Notes: generated by a model from the sequence alone, not told the origin. A stretch of DNA of 64,000 nt from Burkholderia sp. Nafp2/4-1b (GCF_003635165.1 NZ_ML058597.1:434001-498000); one strand, 5' to 3'. Positions 21,701-29,439 are shown, counted from the first letter of the stretch. Program-made: numbers and translations.

Positions 21701-23635
21701 CCGCCCGCTCCAGATCCGGTCGAACGCGTCCTCGAACAGGCCCTTCACGCGCTCGATGTCGAACTCGGTGTCGTCGGCCAGTTCCAGCCCGAAGTCGTGT
21801 ACCCATGCGTGCGCGGCGTCCTGCGTCTGGATCCGGTACGGCCGCTCCTCGTCGACGCGCACGCCGAGATGCTCCAGCATCGGCAGGCTGCGCGACAACG
21901 CGATCGGATCGCCCGCGCGATACACCTTGAAACGGAACGCGCGCGCCTCGGCCTCGATCGGGCGGTACAGGTTCATTGCGAGCTGGCCCGATTCCTTCAC
22001 GCGCTCGATCAGCTCGATGTCGCGCACGGCCGTGCGCGCCGGATAGTCGTCGCGATAGCCGGCCGGGAACGAGTCCGCATAGCGCTGCAGCAGGCGGTTG
22101 CCTTGCTCCTCGCCGAACGCGTCGAGCAGCGCATCGGCGAGATCGTCCTGCCAGCGGCGCGCGACCTGCACGAGTCGCGTTTCGAGCTCGCGCGTGTCGA
22201 CGTCGGGCATCGTGCCCGGTTCGGCATGGACGACGAAATGAATCCGCGCGATCGCCGACTCCGACAGCAGCGGCGTGAATTCGACGTTCACGCCGTTGTA
22301 TGCGTCGACGAGCAGCTTCGCGATGCGGCGGCGCAGGTCGGTGTTGTACTTGTCGCGCGGCACGAACACGAGACACGACACGAAGCGGTCGAAGCGGTCG
22401 CGCCGCACGAACAGGCGCGTGCGCTGGTGTTCCTGCAGGCGCAGGATGCCGAGCGCAATGTCGTAGAGCTGGTCTTCGTCGGCCTGGAACAATTCGTCGC
22501 GCGGATAGGTTTCGAGCACCGTCACCAGCGACTTGCCGAGATGCCCCTTCGGCAGGAAGCCCGCGCGCTGCACGATGTTCGCGCACTTGCGGCGCACGAT
22601 CGGAATCTCGGTGTACGAACCGAAATAGGCAGTCGACGTGTAGAGCCCGATGAAGCGGCGCTCGCCGGCGATCTTGCCGTCGGCGCCGACCAGCTTCACG
22701 CCGACGTAGTCGAGGTAGCCGGGCCGGTGCACGGTCGCGCGCGAGTTGGCCTTGGTCACGAAGATCGGCCAGGGGCCGGTGATGATCTCGGCGGCGGCCG
22801 GTGGCAGCGGCGTCACGTCCGGCGCGCCGGGCGGGCGCAGCGCTTCGCGCAGCAGCCCGAAGCCGGAGCCTTCGACGCCGCGCAGCCCGAAGCCCGGGCC
22901 GTCCGATACCAGCGAGTAGTCGCGCTGGCCGAGGAACGTGAAGTGATCGGCGAGCATCCATTCGAGGAACGCGCGCGCCTCGATGTCTTCCGCGGTTGAT
23001 TCGCGGGCTTTCATGTCCTTGATCGTCGCGCGGGCGATGTCGACGATCTTCGGCCAGTCCTCGACCGATGCGCGTACGTCGCGCAGCACCCGTGCGATGT
23101 CGTCGCGCAGCGTGTCGAGCAGCGCGGCGTCGCCGCAGCGGTCGACTTCGAAATGGATGAACGATGCAAGTTGCGAGTGGCTATCGCCGGGCGTTGCGCC
23201 GCCGGCCTCGACGCGCTCGATGCCGCCGTCGCTGCCGCGCCAGATGCGAAACACCGGGTGCAGCGCGGAGTGCAGTGCGAGCCCGAGGCGGTTGACGGCC
23301 ATCGTCACCGAGTCGACGAGGAACGGCATGTCGTCGTTGACGATCTCGATCACCGTGTGGTCCGAGTGCCAGCCGTGCTGCTCCAGGATCGGGTTGTACA
23401 CGCGCAGCCGCTCGCTGCCGGGCACGAACTTCTGGGCGGTCTGCCAGTGCGCCATCGCGGCGCCGTAGAGGTCGGCGATGCTGCGGTTTTGCAGATCGTC
23501 GGCGTCGACGAAATCGTAGTAATGATGCAGGAACGGTTCGACGATCCTAAACGTGGCTTCGGGCAGGCGAGCGCGCGCGAATTCGACGACATCGGAGAGC
23601 AGGTGTGCGACGACTTCCTCGTTCTTCGCTTCCAT
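18785..23635 (-). CDS. NAD-specific glutamate dehydrogenase, large (about 180 kDa) type
   Basis: 1616 residues, the usual size of the bacterial GDH_180-type enzyme. The N-terminal half is a regulatory region; the catalytic domain follows from roughly residue 790, with Lys851 in PVGSKGGF as the likely active-site lysine and GDMSGDVFGNG further on in the nucleotide-binding part. It converts glutamate to 2-oxoglutarate and ammonia with NAD+, a catabolic reaction feeding the TCA cycle. AGGAG lies 6 nt upstream of the ATG. It is monocistronic. The complementary strand carries long open frames, but these are shadows. Confidence 0.96.
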   Translation of the reverse strand: MEAKNEEVVAHLLSDVVEFARARLPEATFRIVEPFLHHYYDFVDADDLQNRSIADLYGAAMAHWQTAQKFVPGSERLRVYNPILEQHGWHSDHTVIEIVNDDMPFLVDSVTMAVNRLGLALHSALHPVFRIWRGSDGGIERVEAGGATPGDSHSQLASFIHFEVDRCGDAALLDTLRDDIARVLRDVRASVEDWPKIVDIARATIKDMKARESTAEDIEARAFLEWMLADHFTFLGQRDYSLVSDGPGFGLRGVEGSGFGLLREALRPPGAPDVTPLPPAAAEIITGPWPIFVTKANSRATVHRPGYLDYVGVKLVGADGKIAGERRFIGLYTSTAYFGSYTEIPIVRRKCANIVQRAGFLPKGHLGKSLVTVLETYPRDELFQADEDQLYDIALGILRLQEHQRTRLFVRRDRFDRFVSCLVFVPRDKYNTDLRRRIAKLLVDAYNGVNVEFTPLLSESAIARIHFVVHAEPGTMPDVDTRELETRLVQVARRWQDDLADALLDAFGEEQGNRLLQRYADSFPAGYRDDYPARTAVRDIELIERVKESGQLAMNLYRPIEAEARAFRFKVYRAGDPIALSRSLPMLEHLGVRVDEERPYRIQTQDAAHAWVHDFGLELADDTEFDIERVKGLFEDAFDRIWSGRIENDDFNRLVLRAHLSAREVTILRAYAKYLRQVGSTFSDAYIERALTGNPAIARQLVELFLLRFDPATGGTGGTRDVQTEHLLKAIEAALDQVPNLDEDRILRQFLGVINATERTNYFLRDANGDSKPYLSFKFNPAKVPGLPEPKPMFEIWVYSPRVEGVHLRGGRVARGGLRWSDRREDFRTEVLGLMKAQMVKNVVIVPVGSKGGFVVKNPPPPSDREAWMREGIACYQTFLRGLLDLTDNLAGNAIVPPPDVVRHDPDDPYLVVAADKGTATFSDYANAISHEYGFWLDDAFASGGSVGYDHKKMAITARGAWESVKRHFREMGVDTQTTDFTVVGVGDMSGDVFGNGMLLSPHIRLVAAFDHRHVFLDPNPDPAASFAERQRMFALERSSWADYDPSVISAGGGVYPRTAKTIPLSPAVQAVLGIDAHALPPTELIRAILQAPVDLLYNGGIGTYVKAARETHQQVGDRANDAVRVNGADLRCKVVGEGGNLGCTQFGRIEFAQRGGRINTDAIDNSAGVDCSDHEVNIKILLGLVVSDGEMTEKQRNALLAEMTDEVGLLVLRDNYYQTQALSIAGRYSVELLDAEARLMRWLERAGRLNRVIEFLPTDDEIAERQAAKQGLTSPERAVLLAYSKMWLYDALLETDVPEDPLVAAMLVDYFPKPLQQRFSEPMQRHPLRREILATHLTNALVNRVGCAFVHRLMEETDAKPGDIVRACIMARDVFDLDAVWRDIDALDNRVADDVQARMFVDVARLLERAALWFLRHLQSGAVADGGVGGLIARCRDAVQRIAPQLPSLLPAGDLEALSERQRVLVDAGVDSALAARVASGDISAALLDIAEVAATCDRSLELVAGVYFSLGTLLNYGWIGERAATLPTPTHWDMLARAAALAEVARLKRTLATSALAESADSTAPEGIVHAWRERREAALQRYEHLLADLRASGGASLAVLLVVVREMAVLERA

Positions 23636-24146
23636 GGCGGTCTCCTGGTCGGGTGGCCATTGGCTGCTTCGTGTGTGTTCGGCATTATGCGCCGATTGAT
23701 GCGCCGATTGCGTGACGGCGCGATGTGCGGGCGCACAACGGCGCGGCGTGCAACCGGCGCATGCAGCGGGCGCGCGCAGCGGGCTGCGCGCAACGGGTTT
23801 TCCCGGCGTTGCGCGGTTGGGTCAGGTGAGGTCGGGCGGCTTCAGGTCGGGGGGCGCGCGTACAGCGGGTTCATGAAGTCGAGCAGCGGCGTGGTCAGCA
23901 ACTGCGACACGAATTCGCGATACGCGACGAACTCGTGTCGCAGGCAGTCTCGTCGACCGCCCGAAGCGTTTTATCCAGTTGCGCGCCCGCCGACAGGATC
24001 ATGTCGTTCGGTGCGGCGGCGATCCGCGTGTCGTCGATCATGCGGTCTCCGTAGAGACGCGCCGCGCGCGTCACGTTCGTGCGGGTGTCACCGCAGTTCG
24101 AGCGCGTTTCGCCCGGCAGGTTGCGCCGGTGCCGAAGCGGCCGGTG
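23636..24146. other. Region between glutamate dehydrogenase and tautomerase
   Basis: 511 nt. It holds the glutamate dehydrogenase promoter region and a short, possibly frameshifted coding remnant (23842-24041). No other gene is supported. Confidence 0.5.
23842..24041 (-). pseudogene. Possible frameshifted small gene
   Basis: An ATG at 24041 with GGAGA 6 nt upstream opens a 48-codon frame that stops at 23895. After about residue 31 (MIDDTRIAAAPND...VDE) the protein character breaks down, and a one-base shift restores a hydrophobic, ordered reading (RHEFVAYREFVSQLLTTPLL, then DFMNPLYARPP) to a TGA at 23842. The total of 200 nt is not a multiple of three. It may be a decayed gene of about 66 residues, or a real 48-residue frame. 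I do not recognise the family. Confidence 0.3.
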
Positions 24147-24335
24147 TCAGCGTTCGTCGCTCCACAGCTTGCCGGCCGTCGCCCAGTTCTCCTTCTTCAC
24201 GTCGGCAAGAATGATATCGACCGAGCCCGGGTCGCAGCCGAGCGTCTCGCAGGTGACACGCGTGATTGCTTCGACGAATGCGCGCTTCTGTTCGACCGTG
24301 CGGCCTTCGAACAACTGGATATTGAAAGTCGGCAT
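24147..24335 (-). CDS. 4-oxalocrotonate tautomerase family enzyme
   Basis: 62 residues, exactly the size of 4-OT subunits. After removal of Met the catalytic Pro1 is exposed (PTFNIQLFEGRT), and Arg11 is present. Such enzymes ketonise 2-hydroxymuconate-type dienols in meta-cleavage pathways; relatives act on other enols. It follows the class II aldolase gene by 54 nt on the same strand, so the two probably form one transcript with the transporter-like gene upstream. Confidence 0.9.
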   Translation of the reverse strand: MPTFNIQLFEGRTVEQKRAFVEAITRVTCETLGCDPGSVDIILADVKKENWATAGKLWSDER

Positions 24336-24389
24336 GACTGGATGCTCCGAGGGTTGAGGGTGAGGAAATTCGCCGGCACGCCGGCAGCG

Positions 24390-25166
24390 TCAGTCGCGAT
24401 ACGACGGATCGATCCGGTCGAGACGGCGCAGCAGCGCCGGCCATTCCAGTTCGCCCTCGATCGCGCCGCCGTCGCGCAATTGCTCGGCAGTACGGTCGGC
24501 GATGGCCGGCTCGGGCACCACGAGCGGTCCGCCGCCCGCCTGTGCGCGCACCTGGATGTCGCACGCCTTGATCAGCGTATCCATCAGCACATACGCCTCG
24601 GCCACCGTCCGGCCGACCGTCAGCGTGCCGTGGTTGCGCAGCAGCATCGCCGATTTCGCGCCGAGGCTCGCGGTCAGCCGCGCGCCTTCGGCCGGCGAGA
24701 ACGCGAGCGCTTCGTAGTCGTGATACGCGAGATCGCCGTGAAACCGCAGCGCGTGCTGCGACGCGGGCAGCAGCCCGTCGCGCTGGATCGACACGGCGAT
24801 GCCGGCCGTATTGTGCAGATGCATCACGCAAACGGCGTCCGGCCGCGCGGCATGCACGGCCGCATGCAGCGCGAAACCGGTCACGTTGACCGCGTGTTCG
24901 CCGTCGCCGATCCGGTTGCCGGCGAGGTCGATCTTCACGAGATTCGATGCACGGACCTCGTCGAACGTGAGGCCGAACGGGTTGATCAGGAAATGGCCGG
25001 GCTCGCCGGGCACCGTCGCGGACAGATGCGTGTAGATCAGGTCGTCCCAGCCGTTCAGCGCGACGAGGCGATAGGCGGCGGCGAGATCGACGCGCAGGCG
25101 GCGCTCGGCGTCCGAGATCGGGCCGGCGGGCTTCACGGTGTCAGGACGGTGTGCGAATGACGACAT
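24390..25166 (-). CDS. Class II aldolase/adducin-domain protein
   Basis: 258 residues forming one aldolase II domain. Zinc ligands are His116 and His118 (VMHLHNTAG) and His179 (RNHGTL); Glu70 (FDEV) is the likely acid. Family members include fuculose-phosphate aldolase, ribulose-phosphate epimerase and dehydratases or decarboxylases acting on hydroxy-acids. The start overlaps the end of the urea-transporter-like gene by 26 nt. With the tautomerase beside it, a short catabolic route for an enol or hydroxy acid is possible. Confidence 0.88.
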   Translation of the reverse strand: MSSFAHRPDTVKPAGPISDAERRLRVDLAAAYRLVALNGWDDLIYTHLSATVPGEPGHFLINPFGLTFDEVRASNLVKIDLAGNRIGDGEHAVNVTGFALHAAVHAARPDAVCVMHLHNTAGIAVSIQRDGLLPASQHALRFHGDLAYHDYEALAFSPAEGARLTASLGAKSAMLLRNHGTLTVGRTVAEAYVLMDTLIKACDIQVRAQAGGGPLVVPEPAIADRTAEQLRDGGAIEGELEWPALLRRLDRIDPSYRD

Positions 25167-26085
25167 CGGGTTCTCCGAGGGTAAGGCGGCGCGCGACGGC
25201 CACCGTGATCCACGACGCGAGCGCGAACGGCGCGGTGAGCGCGACGATGCCCGCCTGCATCGCGAGCCACTGGATCAGCGCGGCCAGTGCGGCCGCCGCG
25301 AGCGCTGCACGCGCGCCGCGCGACATCAGCGCGAGCGCGGCGAGTGCGCCGTTGAAGCCGAGCAGGCCGTCGGCCAAGGCGGCGCCGCTTGCGCCGAGCG
25401 CGATCAGCAGCACGGTCGACACGGTCGCACCGCCGAGCGCGAATGCGGCCGCGCGGCGGGACGCGAGCGCGATGCCGGCGACGATCAGCGCGCCGCCCCA
25501 TGCGCCTTGCGCGAAGGTGGTTTGGGCGACGCCCGATAGTAGCGCGGCGGCGAACGATTCCAGCGAGAACGTTGCGCCCTGCGCAGCGCCGCTTGCGTGC
25601 TGCACTGCGACAAACGGCAGCCACGCCGCGGTCGCCGCGAGGCATGGGCTCGAATATGAGCACTGGCGCCATTTCGCGAGCGGCGAGCGCATTGCACGCT
25701 GCACGAGTGCGGCGCCGGTCGCGGCGAGCGGCACCAGCACGAGCGCGGCGACCGGCGCGGGGGCGAACAGCACCGCTACCAGCGCGGCGAGCGCGCCGTT
25801 GAAGCCGTGCAGCCCTTGTTCGACGTCGCGGCGCGCCGCGCCGGTCAGCACCGCGGTCAGATTGGCCGCGGCCGCGCCGACGAGCGCCGCGCACGCGAGC
25901 CGCAGGTCGGTCAGCGCGAGGGCGGCGACCAGCATCGCGCCGGTGAACGCGTTCGGCTGCAGCACGATCTGTCCGATGCTGCGCAGCAGGATGCGCAGGT
26001 CGATCGACGGCGAGGCAGGGCGGGCGGTAGGCATGGCGGCGGCGGAACTGGACGAGCCGCGAGCATAGGACACAATCCCATGCAC
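25141..26085 (-). CDS. Urea transporter family membrane protein
   Basis: 314 residues from ATG 26085; ATG 26034 (297 residues) is an alternative and neither has a strong ribosome-binding site. Two internally homologous halves each carry the family signature: GLHGFNGALAALVAV and GLLGFNGALAALAL. About ten membrane helices. These channels pass urea or small amides down gradient. No urease genes lie near. Around 25645-25668 six residues (QCSYSS, with codons TCA and TAT rare in these genes) replace what a neighbouring frame reads as PVLIF, suggesting two compensating indels. Confidence 0.8.
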   Translation of the reverse strand: MHGIVSYARGSSSSAAAMPTARPASPSIDLRILLRSIGQIVLQPNAFTGAMLVAALALTDLRLACAALVGAAAANLTAVLTGAARRDVEQGLHGFNGALAALVAVLFAPAPVAALVLVPLAATGAALVQRAMRSPLAKWRQCSYSSPCLAATAAWLPFVAVQHASGAAQGATFSLESFAAALLSGVAQTTFAQGAWGGALIVAGIALASRRAAAFALGGATVSTVLLIALGASGAALADGLLGFNGALAALALMSRGARAALAAAALAALIQWLAMQAGIVALTAPFALASWITVAVARRLTLGEPDVVIRTPS

Positions 26086-26096
26086 CGAAATAGGGA

Positions 26097-26138
26097 ATTC
26101 TGGATAGTCAGGATTTGTGGCGGGTGCCCCGAATTGGG
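26097..26138 (+). repeat. Left copy of imperfect direct repeat flanking fic
   Basis: Shares ATTCTGGATA, then TC, GGATTTGTG, TGCCCCG and ATTGGG in the same order and spacing with 27881-27924, differing at several bases and two single-base indels. The two copies bracket the lower-GC fic gene. Confidence 0.7.
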
Positions 26139-26165
26139 GCGGAGAGAGGGTCGATCGGGGCGTCC

Positions 26166-26288
26166 GTTAACGTTTTCGCTCGCTTGACGCAGTTTCTTAA
26201 CAAATTCGCACCGTTGCTATCGTTTTCGTGCTCAAGCTAATGCGTTAGCGTTTTCGTGTAGGATCGGAGAATTGTTAGTGTTTTTGAG
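26166..26288 (+). promoter_or_regulatory. Array of five phased 15-bp repeats in the fic promoter region
   Basis: Copies begin at 26166, 26196, 26216, 26244 and 26274, with pattern GYTANCGTTTTCGNG; examples are GTTAACGTTTTCGCT and GTTAGCGTTTTCGTG. The second copy (CTTAACAAATTCGCA) is degenerate and the fifth reads GTTAGTGTTTTTGAG. Starts are 30, 20, 28 and 30 bp apart, close to whole helical turns, so bound protein would lie on one DNA face. The last copy ends 21 nt before the fic ATG. Probably an operator for a cooperative repressor. Confidence 0.65.
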
Positions 26289-26309
26289 GTCTTGTTAGGA
26301 GATTTATCG

Positions 26310-27854
26310 ATGCAAGTCGGTTTCAAGGCTCTGGCTGCTCGCTACGACATTACGCTGGCGCAGCCGCTGCGTGTCGATTCGATCGTTGGCAGCACACGTG
26401 CAAGCCGCGAAAACGACGATCAGGTAGAGAACCGGTATTCGCTCACCTATCGGCCCACTGACGACTTTGCGGGTCATTTTGAGTTCGGACTGAAGTATGA
26501 AGAGCTTCACTTCGAGTTTTTTGCTCGCTTGTTTGCCGTCGTTGGACCGGAACCTATTGAACGCTGGTGCCGGAGCGCTCCGTTGGGCCAATACGCTCGA
26601 CGCACGGGTTTCTTGTATGAATGGCTGACAGGCCAGCGTCTGGACGTACCGGACGTGACGAATGGCGGCTATGTCAATGCGATTTCTTCAACTGAATACC
26701 TTACCCGCATAGAGCCACTTCGAAATCGCCGTTGGCGGCTGTACGACAACTTGCCGGGTACGCGTGCGTTTTGCCCGCTGGTTCGCCGAACCGCGGCAGT
26801 TCAGGAAGCCCTGAAGTTTGATTTGAGCGCGGCATTGAGCGAGTTGGACCGCGTCTTCGGGCCGGACATCTTGATGCGGACAGCCAGTTGGCTGACATTC
26901 AAGGAGTCGCGTGCAAGCTTTCTCATCGAGAAAGAGGTGGATCAGGCGGATCGCATTCAGCGATTTGCGCACGTCATCGCGCAATACTGCGGCCGTATCG
27001 ACGCTCCACTAAGCGCCTCAAGCCTGCATACGCTGCAAGCCGGCATTCTGGGCCACGACGCGTTTGGCTTGGGGGTGCGGCGTTCACCCGCCTTCGTGGG
27101 GCAGGCTACGATGCGCGAGAACATCGTGCATTACATTGCCCCGGCATTCGAAGACGTGACGCCGATGCTTGCGGGGCTCGGCGAATTCGAGGCAGCAACT
27201 CGCGGCGCCGAGCCGCTGGCACGTGCCGCTGCGTTGGCGTTCGGCTTCGTTTATGTCCATCCCATGCGTGACGGCAACGGCCGGATTCATCGCTTCTTGA
27301 TCAATGACTCACTGGTGCGGGACAAGGCGGTGCCGGATGGCGTGATATTGCCGATCTCGGCAACCATCACGAGTTCGACGGAGTTTCGTGCCGGATACGA
27401 TCGCACGCTCGAGGCGTTCTCCCGCTGCGTTATGCGGCGCTACGCAACGTCCTATCGGTTCGGAGAACTTGTGACCTATGACGACGGAACGCGCAGCAAC
27501 TTCGATTTCGACAGCTATGAAGATGCACGCTTCGTCTGGCGCTATCCAGATTTGACGGCTCACGTCCTGTATACCGCGCGAGTCGTCGAGCACACGATTC
27601 GCACCGAAATGGCCGATGAGGCCAGGACGTTGGTCATCTTTCAACTCGCCCAGGAGCGACTCAAGGAAGTGGTGGAGATGCCGAACCCGGATGCAGACCG
27701 GATCATTCGCTCCGTCAGGGAAAACGGCTGGAAAATCTCTCGCAAGCTCAAACAGCAGTATCCGCAACTCGAGGATGAACGCAGAGCAGCGCGAGTCGTG
27801 GAAGCGATCCGCTCTGCATTTGAGGAGCCGGACATAAACGTCAAACACGAGTAA
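26310..27854 (+). CDS. fic: Fic-domain AMP-transferase family protein
   Basis: 514 residues from ATG 26310, chosen for the TTAGGAGA site ahead of it. The Fic motif HPMRDGNGRIHR (317-328) matches HPFxxGNGRxxR with catalytic His317. An N-terminal autoinhibitory-type motif, Ser203-Phe-Leu-Ile-Glu207, is followed by Lys instead of the usual Gly or Asn, so self-inhibition may be altered. The C-terminal 110 residues are helical and charged, and may bind DNA or a partner. Fic proteins AMPylate or otherwise modify hydroxyl side chains of target proteins. Codon use and base composition are clearly less GC-rich than either neighbour, and flanking repeats suggest horizontal insertion. There is no separate antitoxin gene. 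Confidence 0.93.
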   Translation: MQVGFKALAARYDITLAQPLRVDSIVGSTRASRENDDQVENRYSLTYRPTDDFAGHFEFGLKYEELHFEFFARLFAVVGPEPIERWCRSAPLGQYARRTGFLYEWLTGQRLDVPDVTNGGYVNAISSTEYLTRIEPLRNRRWRLYDNLPGTRAFCPLVRRTAAVQEALKFDLSAALSELDRVFGPDILMRTASWLTFKESRASFLIEKEVDQADRIQRFAHVIAQYCGRIDAPLSASSLHTLQAGILGHDAFGLGVRRSPAFVGQATMRENIVHYIAPAFEDVTPMLAGLGEFEAATRGAEPLARAAALAFGFVYVHPMRDGNGRIHRFLINDSLVRDKAVPDGVILPISATITSSTEFRAGYDRTLEAFSRCVMRRYATSYRFGELVTYDDGTRSNFDFDSYEDARFVWRYPDLTAHVLYTARVVEHTIRTEMADEARTLVIFQLAQERLKEVVEMPNPDADRIIRSVRENGWKISRKLKQQYPQLEDERRAARVVEAIRSAFEEPDINVKHE

Positions 27855-27880
27855 CGCGGGCAGGACTCGTCGACGGTGGC

Positions 27881-27924
27881 ATTCTGGATACTCGGGATTT
27901 GTGCGACGATGCCCCGGCATTGGG
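27881..27924 (+). repeat. Right copy of direct repeat flanking fic
   Basis: Matches 26097-26138. It also lies directly upstream of the glycolipid-binding-domain gene, whose ribosome-binding site starts 7 nt later, so this copy is probably the original promoter or leader of that gene. Confidence 0.7.
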
Positions 27925-27939
27925 CAACGAGGAGGAACC

Positions 27940-28494
27940 ATGCGAGAACTGCGCTGGGCGTCGCTCGAGGGCGACGGAATCGAACATCTGACGTTCGACC
28001 GGAGTGATTCCGGCATCGTCGTCGAAAGCGCCGTGGTCGGCCAACGCTACGGCCGCGCGTATGGGCTTGCCTACCGGGTCGAGTGCGATCCGCAGTGGCG
28101 GGTGAAGTACGCGGTGCTCAGGGCGATGGGCGGCGGCACGCTCGAACTGCATGGCGACGGGGCCGGGCACTGGCGCGACGGTTCAGGCCGCGCGCTGCCG
28201 AAGCTTGACGGCTGCATCGACATCGACATCGCGGCGACGCCGTTCACGAATTCGCTGCCGATCGGCCGCCTCGGCCTCGCGCGTGGCGAGCGGCGGCCGA
28301 TCGACGTCGCGTACATCGCGACGCCGGACCTGACCGTCACGCCGGTCAAGCAGGCGTACGCGTGCATCGAGCCCGGCCGCCGCTATCGCTACGAAGGCAT
28401 CTTCCGGAATTTCACGGCGGAGATGGACATCGACGATGACGGGCTCGTGATTGACTACGAAACGCTGTTCAGGCGCCTGCCGCCGCTGCGCTGA
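27940..28494 (+). CDS. Putative glycolipid-binding domain protein (DUF1089/PF06475)
   Basis: 184 residues from ATG 27940 behind GGAGG. The sequence fits the all-beta PF06475 family: an N-terminal WASLEGDGIEHLTF strand pair, AVLRAMGGGTLELHGDG in the middle and a conserved IDIDIAATPFTNSLPIGRL segment. The family is named for a lipid-binding-like fold; its role is not established. The 3' end overlaps the end of the convergent hydrolase gene by 40 nt. Confidence 0.85.
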   Translation: MRELRWASLEGDGIEHLTFDRSDSGIVVESAVVGQRYGRAYGLAYRVECDPQWRVKYAVLRAMGGGTLELHGDGAGHWRDGSGRALPKLDGCIDIDIAATPFTNSLPIGRLGLARGERRPIDVAYIATPDLTVTPVKQAYACIEPGRRYRYEGIFRNFTAEMDIDDDGLVIDYETLFRRLPPLR

Positions 28495-29435
28495 ACCGCC
28501 GGTCCTGCTCCTGCGCCGGCTCCGGCTCCCGCTCGCACGGCAGCGGCCGCGGGTACTGCCGCCGCCGCTGCCGGACCTCCCGCGACCGCCGGCCTTTCAT
28601 GCGCGGCCGCAAACCGGTCGATCCGCGCCGCGATCAGCGCCGGATTGCGCACCACGACCCAGTGCGAACCATCGATTTCCTCGCGCACGTGCTCGCCGAG
28701 CCAGCGCTCGAGACCGACCGACATCTCCGGCGTCACATAGCGATCGCGCACCGGCACGAGGATCTGCACCGGCGCCTGCGCATAGCGTTCGCGCGGCTTT
28801 CTCGCCCGCGCGACAAAATTCGCGCGGTAAAGCTGCAGCCCGTTCAGCGCGTTCTTCAATTGCGCGGGATCGCGCTCGGGCCGTACGTGCTCGGTGAACT
28901 GCACCCAGCGCGGCCACAGCGCGGCGCCGCCGAGTCGCCAGACCAGCGACGGCACGACCGGCAGGTGGAAGAACGCGATGTACCACGACTTCAGGCTCTG
29001 TTTGAGCCGCATCTTCGCGCGGAACACGTGATCGAGGCAGGGCCCCGAGATCGACGTGTACGACGCGATGCGGCCGCAAAATGCCGGATCGGTCACGGCC
29101 TCCCAGCACTGGATCGACCCCCAGTCGTGACCGACCAGATGAAACGGCCGGTTGCCGCAGGTGGCGTCGGCGACGGCCTTCAAATCGTCGGCGAGCCGCG
29201 CGAGCGCGTAGTCCGCGCGGCGGCGCGGCGCATCGGACGCACCGGCGCCGCGCACGTCGTACGCGATCACGCGGTAGCGTTTCGCGAGCCGCGCGCGGAC
29301 CGGCGCCCACACCGCCGCCGAATCGGGATAGCCATGCACGAGAATCAGCGGCGGCGCGCGCCGCGGGCCGTTGACATAGACGGCGAGTTTCACGTCGCCG
29401 GAATGGACGGTCAGCATCTCGTCTGCGCGCGCCAT
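28455..29435 (-). CDS. Alpha/beta hydrolase, epoxide hydrolase-like
   Basis: 326 residues from ATG 29435, 4 nt after the upstream stop. The oxyanion motif HGYPDS (34-39) and nucleophile elbow GHDWGS with Asp104 mark it as an epoxide hydrolase/haloalkane dehalogenase-type enzyme rather than a serine esterase. A GSHW motif near the end supplies the His. The last 45 residues are an Ala/Gly/Pro-rich tail that overlaps the convergent gene and is unlikely to be part of the fold. It is the final gene of the monooxygenase operon. Confidence 0.88.
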   Translation of the reverse strand: MARADEMLTVHSGDVKLAVYVNGPRRAPPLILVHGYPDSAAVWAPVRARLAKRYRVIAYDVRGAGASDAPRRRADYALARLADDLKAVADATCGNRPFHLVGHDWGSIQCWEAVTDPAFCGRIASYTSISGPCLDHVFRAKMRLKQSLKSWYIAFFHLPVVPSLVWRLGGAALWPRWVQFTEHVRPERDPAQLKNALNGLQLYRANFVARARKPRERYAQAPVQILVPVRDRYVTPEMSVGLERWLGEHVREEIDGSHWVVVRNPALIAARIDRFAAAHERPAVAGGPAAAAAVPAAAAVRAGAGAGAGAGPAVQRSGGRRLNSVS

Positions 29436-29439
29436 GGCG

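Noticed and set aside
19037..22999. 1320-codon open frame antisense to glutamate dehydrogenase
   Set aside because: Arg/His/Asp-rich composition typical of a shadow frame in GC-rich DNA; the opposite strand is a full, recognisable enzyme.
26166..26288. Phased repeats as replication iterons
   Set aside because: No replication initiator adjacent; directly upstream of fic, so an operator is simpler.
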